Shown here: positions 60,643 to 64,000 of the stretch, piece after piece | Position numbering within the stretch: position 1 is the first letter of the stretch | Layout: every line of letters starts with the position of its first letter | From: CAVRXZ01 sp963773035 | GTDB taxonomy: Bacteria; Acidobacteriota; Vicinamibacteria; Vicinamibacterales; CAVVIG01 | Assembly (NCBI GenBank): GCA_963773035.1 | Contig: CAVYZX010000025.1 | Span: 62,001-126,000, forward strand | Length of the DNA stretch: 64,000 nucleotides | Direction: 5' to 3' | Program-made: the position numbers and the translations under genes | Notes under the pieces: generated by a model | Databases searched by the model: none | Told to the model about the DNA's origin: nothing | What the model saw: only the letters and a program-made list of their open reading frames with translations

Positions 60643-61481
60643 GGCGGGCGGCCGTCTGCTTCGCGGTGCTGTCCGTCTCGTGCGGACCGCCGCTGATGAA
60701 GCTGCCGTTGGGTCCCGGGACTCCCACCGGCGATGCCGCGGTTGCCGTCATGGAGGCGATGACGGCCTGCCGCGGCGTCTCGACGTTGACGGCCGAAATG
60801 GCCGTCAGCGGATCGATCGCAGGACGCCGGATCCGTGGGCGCCTGCTCGCTGGTGTTGCCGCTCCAAACTCGGCGCGCCTCGAGGCCGTGGCCCCGGCCG
60901 GACAGCCCCTGTTCATCTTCGTTGCCCGCGCGAATGACGCGACGTTGCTGCTGCCGCGCGATGGCCGGGTTCTCGAGCACGGGCAGCCCGGCGCGGTCCT
61001 CGAAGCGGTCGCTGCGGCGCCGCTCGATCCCTCGGATCTTCGTCGCGCTTTGACGGGTTGCGCCGACGCACCCGATGTGCAGAGCGCACGCCAGGTCGGT
61101 CCGGATTGGCGGGTCGTACCTGATGGGCCTGGCGAAATCTATCTCCGTCGCGACGACCGTAACGGTCCCTGGCGGATCGTTGGAGCCGTTCATCGCGTAG
61201 GCGCCCGCATTGGCGAGCCGGCCGCTTCGGCCTGGCGGGCCGAATATCATGATTTCCAAGGCGGTTTGCCGCGGACGGTTCGACTGACCTCCGTCGATTC
61301 GAAACGTTTCGATCTCCAGCTGACATTGTCCCAGGTAGAACTCAACGCTCCCCTCAATGACGAAGCGTTCACGATTCGAATTCCACCCAACACCGAGCCC
61401 ATCACATTGCAGGAATTGAAAGACACCGGTCCGCTGGGGACTGGAGGGGCGGGCAAAGCGGAAACAGGTTCGCGGCGGTGA
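60639..61481 (+). CDS. LolA/DUF4292-like lipoprotein
   Basis: A 280-residue protein with a lipoprotein-like signal (CFAVLSVSCG, acylated Cys near residue 15). The mature region STLTAEMAVSGSIAGRRIRGRLLAGVAAPNSARLEAVAPAGQPLFIFVARAND resembles the half-barrel of LolA/LolB and DUF4292 lipoproteins, which bind acyl chains. A later AEYHDFQGGLPRTVRLTS strand and ELNAPLNDEAFTIRIPPNTEPITLQEL ending fit this fold. It is coupled to the TPR gene and precedes ispE by seven bases. It may take part in outer-membrane lipid or lipoprotein handling. Confidence 0.75.
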   Translation: MRRAAVCFAVLSVSCGPPLMKLPLGPGTPTGDAAVAVMEAMTACRGVSTLTAEMAVSGSIAGRRIRGRLLAGVAAPNSARLEAVAPAGQPLFIFVARANDATLLLPRDGRVLEHGQPGAVLEAVAAAPLDPSDLRRALTGCADAPDVQSARQVGPDWRVVPDGPGEIYLRRDDRNGPWRIVGAVHRVGARIGEPAASAWRAEYHDFQGGLPRTVRLTSVDSKRFDLQLTLSQVELNAPLNDEAFTIRIPPNTEPITLQELKDTGPLGTGGAGKAETGSRR

Positions 61482-61488
61482 TCCGGCT

Positions 61489-62376
61489 GTGAGGATAATC
61501 ACCGGCCGGGCGTTCGCAAAGATCAACCTGACGCTGCGCGTGCTCGGCACACGCCCGGACGGCTATCACGAGCTGCGAACCGTCCTCCAGGCGGTGGCGT
61601 TGCACGACACCTTGGCATTTCGGCCGACGCGCGGCCCGTTCAAGATTGAATGTACCGATCCGCAGTGCCCGATAGATGGCACCAACCTCGTCTGGCGCGC
61701 TGCCGAAAAGGTTTGGCGCGCCATCGGCCGTCGCGGCCAGCCGCGCGACGTGGTCGTCCGAATCGTAAAGCGCGTACCGATGCAGTCGGGACTCGGTGGT
61801 GGCAGCAGCGATGCCGCAGCGGCGATCCGCGGTCTGACAACGCTGTGGCGTGCCGATGTTTCTCCCGAACGGCAACGGCAGATCGCGGGCGAATTGGGTG
61901 CCGACGTGCCGTTTTTCCTCGAAGGGGGAACCGCACTCGGGCTCGATCGTGGCGACCTGTTGTTCCCCCTGGTCGATCAGCCGACCACATGGGTGACATT
62001 GGTGGTCCCCTCGTTTGGCGTCAGCACGAAGGACGCCTATCGTTGGTTCGACGTCGCGGCTCCGCCGGGACGGAGCCGAGTCGCGCGCGTGCGCGCCTCC
62101 AACCAGCCCATGCTGCCAATCGGGGAGATCGTGAACGACCTCGAATCGGTCGTGGCCGCCCATCACCCTCAGATTGCTCGAATCGTGGCCGAGTTGCGCA
62201 GGTTGGGCGCTCGACATTCGGCGATGTCTGGCAGCGGTTCGGCGGTATTCGGTCTTTTCGATTCGCGAGCCAGGGCAGAAAGAGCGGCCGGCGCGTTCAC
62301 CAGGCGCGGATATCGGTCGGTCGTAACGCAGACGATCGGACGGTCCCGTTATCGAGCGTTGAGCGTCCCACGTTAG
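61489..62376 (+). CDS. ispE: 4-diphosphocytidyl-2-C-methyl-D-erythritol kinase
   Basis: Fourth step of the methylerythritol phosphate pathway to isoprenoids; cytoplasmic GHMP kinase of 295 residues (usual about 285), GTG start. AFAKINLTLRVLGTRPDGYHELRTVLQAV is the N-terminal substrate motif, VPMQSGLGGGSSDAAAAIRGL the ATP-binding GHMP loop, LGADVPFFLEGGTALGLDRGD contains the catalytic Asp, and MSGSGSAVFGLFDS the C-terminal GHMP motif. The order ispE, tRNA-Gln, prs, rplY is a familiar bacterial neighbourhood. Confidence 0.98.
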   Translation: MRIITGRAFAKINLTLRVLGTRPDGYHELRTVLQAVALHDTLAFRPTRGPFKIECTDPQCPIDGTNLVWRAAEKVWRAIGRRGQPRDVVVRIVKRVPMQSGLGGGSSDAAAAIRGLTTLWRADVSPERQRQIAGELGADVPFFLEGGTALGLDRGDLLFPLVDQPTTWVTLVVPSFGVSTKDAYRWFDVAAPPGRSRVARVRASNQPMLPIGEIVNDLESVVAAHHPQIARIVAELRRLGARHSAMSGSGSAVFGLFDSRARAERAAGAFTRRGYRSVVTQTIGRSRYRALSVPR

Positions 62377-62568
62377 CCCTTGCGCGACTTGCCGCCAAAT
62401 GAGGCCATCGGATAAACTTATCGTTCGCGCTGCGTGATTCGGCCCGTCCTGAGGTTCGCTTCCTCCAACTCCGCCGACAGGTGCCAGATGCGAGCAAGAT
62501 TCGGAGCGAGGAGTCTTCTCGAAATAGGGCGCAGGGGGGAAACGGGCCGCGTCGAGCCGTGTGAACAA

Positions 62569-62643
62569 TGGGGCGTGGCCAAGCGGTAAGGCGCGGGACT
62601 TTGGATCCCGTATTCGAAGGTTCGAATCCTTCCGCCCCAGCCA
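62569..62643 (+). tRNA. tRNA-Gln (anticodon TTG), CCA encoded
   Basis: The acceptor stem tggggcg pairs with cgcccca, with discriminator G and an encoded CCA. The anticodon arm cggga-ctttgga-tcccg places TTG (62601-62603) at the centre. The T-arm is aaggttcgaatcctt. Clear cloverleaf. Confidence 0.97.
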
Positions 62644-62679
62644 ACCGTCCGGTTCTGAGCAAGGCAAGAGTGGGGAAGC

Positions 62680-63657
62680 ATGAGTGAGCCCTTTACGGCA
62701 ATCGGGTTTGGCGAGCTCAAGGTCTTTTCCGGTCGCGCCCATCCCGAACTGGCGAAGGAAATCGCGGCCTTTCTTGGCGTGCCGGTGGGACAGGCCCGGC
62801 TACGGCGTTTCGCCGATTCGGAAGTCTCGTTCCAGATCGACGAGAACATCCGCGGGACCGATGTCTTCATTGTCCAACCCACGTGCAAGAACGGCGACGT
62901 CTCGGTCGACCAGCATCTGGTCGAGCTGTTGATCATGATCGACGCGTTCCGTCGATCTTCGGCGGCCCGGATTACGGCGGTGCTGCCGTACTACGGCTAT
63001 GCCCGGCAGGACCGCAAAGACAAACCGCGGGTGCCGATTTCGGCCAAACTCGTGGCGAACGTCTTGAGTGCAGCCGGCACGAACCGCGTCCTGACGATGG
63101 ACTTGCACAAGGCGCAGATTCAAGCGTTCTTCGACATTCCGGTCGACCATCTGTTTGCGGCGCCGGTCATCATCGACTACCTGGCGCGCCTGGAATCGAC
63201 GAACCTCACGCTCGTGTCGCCCGATGCGGGCGGAGCCGAGCGCGCGCGCGCGTACGCGAAACGGCTCGACGCCGAGCTCGCCATCATCGACAAGCGGCGG
63301 GGTGACGACGGGGTGGCGGAAGTGATGAACGTGATTGGCGACGTGGCCGGGCGCACGTGCATCATTCAGGACGACATCATCGACACGGCAGGTACGATCA
63401 CCAAAGCCGCCAGCGCGCTCAAAGAGAACGGAGCGGCGCGGGTGATTGCATGTGCCGTTCATGGCGTTCTGTCCGGACCTGCGATTCAGCGGATCGAAGA
63501 ATCGCCGATCGACAAGTTGATCGTGACCAACACGATTCCGATGTCGCCGGCAGGCGCCGCGTGCCATAAGATCGTGGTGCTCTCTGTAGCCCGGCTGCTC
63601 GGACAGGCCATCAAGAGCATTCACGAAGAGACGTCAGTGTCGTCGTTGTTTGTTTAG
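62680..63657 (+). CDS. prs: Ribose-phosphate pyrophosphokinase
   Basis: Makes PRPP from ribose 5-phosphate and ATP for nucleotide, His and Trp synthesis; 325 residues. IDENIRGTDVFIVQPTC, YYGYARQDRKDKPRVPISAKLVAN (ATP flexible loop), TMDLHKAQIQAFFDIPVDHLFA, VSPDAGGAERARAYAKRL and the PRPP loop DDIIDTAGTITKAA are all present. It lies 36 bases after tRNA-Gln and 50 bases before rplY. Confidence 0.98.
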   Translation: MSEPFTAIGFGELKVFSGRAHPELAKEIAAFLGVPVGQARLRRFADSEVSFQIDENIRGTDVFIVQPTCKNGDVSVDQHLVELLIMIDAFRRSSAARITAVLPYYGYARQDRKDKPRVPISAKLVANVLSAAGTNRVLTMDLHKAQIQAFFDIPVDHLFAAPVIIDYLARLESTNLTLVSPDAGGAERARAYAKRLDAELAIIDKRRGDDGVAEVMNVIGDVAGRTCIIQDDIIDTAGTITKAASALKENGAARVIACAVHGVLSGPAIQRIEESPIDKLIVTNTIPMSPAGAACHKIVVLSVARLLGQAIKSIHEETSVSSLFV

Positions 63658-63707
63658 CTTTTCGTGGGGGTGGGGCCCGACGACAAAGTGATTGAGGACA
63701 CAAGAAG

Positions 63708-64000
63708 ATGGAAGCAGTACTCGAAGCATCGATTCGCGACTCGTTTGGCAAGAACGAAGCGCGACGGACGCGCCGCGGCGGGCGTGTGCCCGCGGTCCTT
63801 TATGGCGCGACGAGTGAGGCCGCTACGAAGGAAGCCCGGCCAATCAGCGTCGATCCCAAGGCATTGCTGCGGATCCTGCACTCGGAGTCCGGCGCCAATA
63901 CGCTGATTTCGTTGAAGCTCACCGGTGAGCACGACACCCGGGTCCTGGTGAAGGACTACCAGCTCGATCCGGTGACCCATCAAGTGTTGCATGCGGATTT
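63708..64000 (+). CDS. rplY: 50S ribosomal protein L25 / general stress protein Ctc (3' end outside window)
   Basis: 97 codons visible. MEAVLEASIRDSFGKNEARRTRRGGRVPAVLYGATSEA is the L25 N-terminus that binds 5S rRNA; ISVDPKALLRILHSESGANTLISLKL and VLVKDYQLDPVTHQVLHAD are the expected continuation. The ATG follows aagaag. It probably continues into the TL5/Ctc C-terminal domain beyond the window edge. Position after prs is conserved in many bacteria. Confidence 0.95.
   Translation, partial: MEAVLEASIRDSFGKNEARRTRRGGRVPAVLYGATSEAATKEARPISVDPKALLRILHSESGANTLISLKLTGEHDTRVLVKDYQLDPVTHQVLHAD

Overview
The window looks like a chromosomal segment of an Acidobacteriota bacterium, most likely of the Vicinamibacteria type. 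This is inferred from gene content, not from a marker phylogeny. The clues are high GC, an Oar-like TonB-dependent receptor next to a CRTAC1/ASPIC-UnbV protein, a DUF1592-DUF1552 pair with a secreted ankyrin protein, several secreted 'acidobacterial hypothetical' paralogues, two DUF6152-type proteins, and a PadR gene followed by a permease-prefix-like membrane protein. No plasmid, phage, transposase or CRISPR array was seen.

Layout. Positions 1-8300 carry an outer-membrane receptor (cut by the window edge), a VCBS/ASPIC-UnbV protein, a secreted protein gene broken by a frameshift, a metallo-beta-lactamase-fold hydrolase and a glycine-rich secreted protein. Positions 8300-8918 hold no gene but are full of palindromic repeats. 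At 8919-12689 metK, a large methyltransferase and a core-MetE-like methionine synthase form a methionine/SAM block. At 12873-21365 there is a secreted module: a c-type haem DUF1592 protein, a Tat-exported DUF1552 protein, an ankyrin protein, a dihaem cytochrome c, a DUF6152-type protein and another secreted protein. Positions 21347-34333 are mixed: a HemD-like protein, a cupin fusion, YajQ, a frameshifted fdhD, an esterase-like hydrolase, a Nei/Fpg glycosylase, secreted proteins, a giant Lhr-type helicase and a PabC-like lyase without a clear start. At 34752-46557 lies a respiratory complex I cluster, nuoABCDEF-HJKLMN, with no nuoG and no nuoI. At 46658-55997 are a PadR/membrane pair, selA, two conserved proteins, a cold-shock protein, purH, an FHA-GAF-PP2C phosphatase, two SnoaL-like proteins and a VWA-like secreted protein. 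At 56043-64000 are envelope genes (O-antigen ligase, heptosyltransferase, a 56-residue Trm112 protein), a TPR protein, a LolA-like lipoprotein, ispE, tRNA-Gln, prs and the start of rplY.

The strongest pattern not explained by genes is a set of short-period inverted repeats. Their arms are built from degenerate 9-, 7- or 8-bp units. They fill intergenic spaces, sit at four of the five non-overlapping junctions inside the nuo cluster, and reach into genes. One supplies the C-termini and stop codons of two convergent genes, one half-element encodes the hydrophobic core of a signal peptide, and one forms the N-terminus of a glycosyltransferase. Two other palindromic repeats lie in frame inside the DUF1592 gene and the Lhr helicase gene. 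The best candidate for an undescribed biochemical system is the secreted DUF1592-DUF1552-ankyrin-dihaem cytochrome module.
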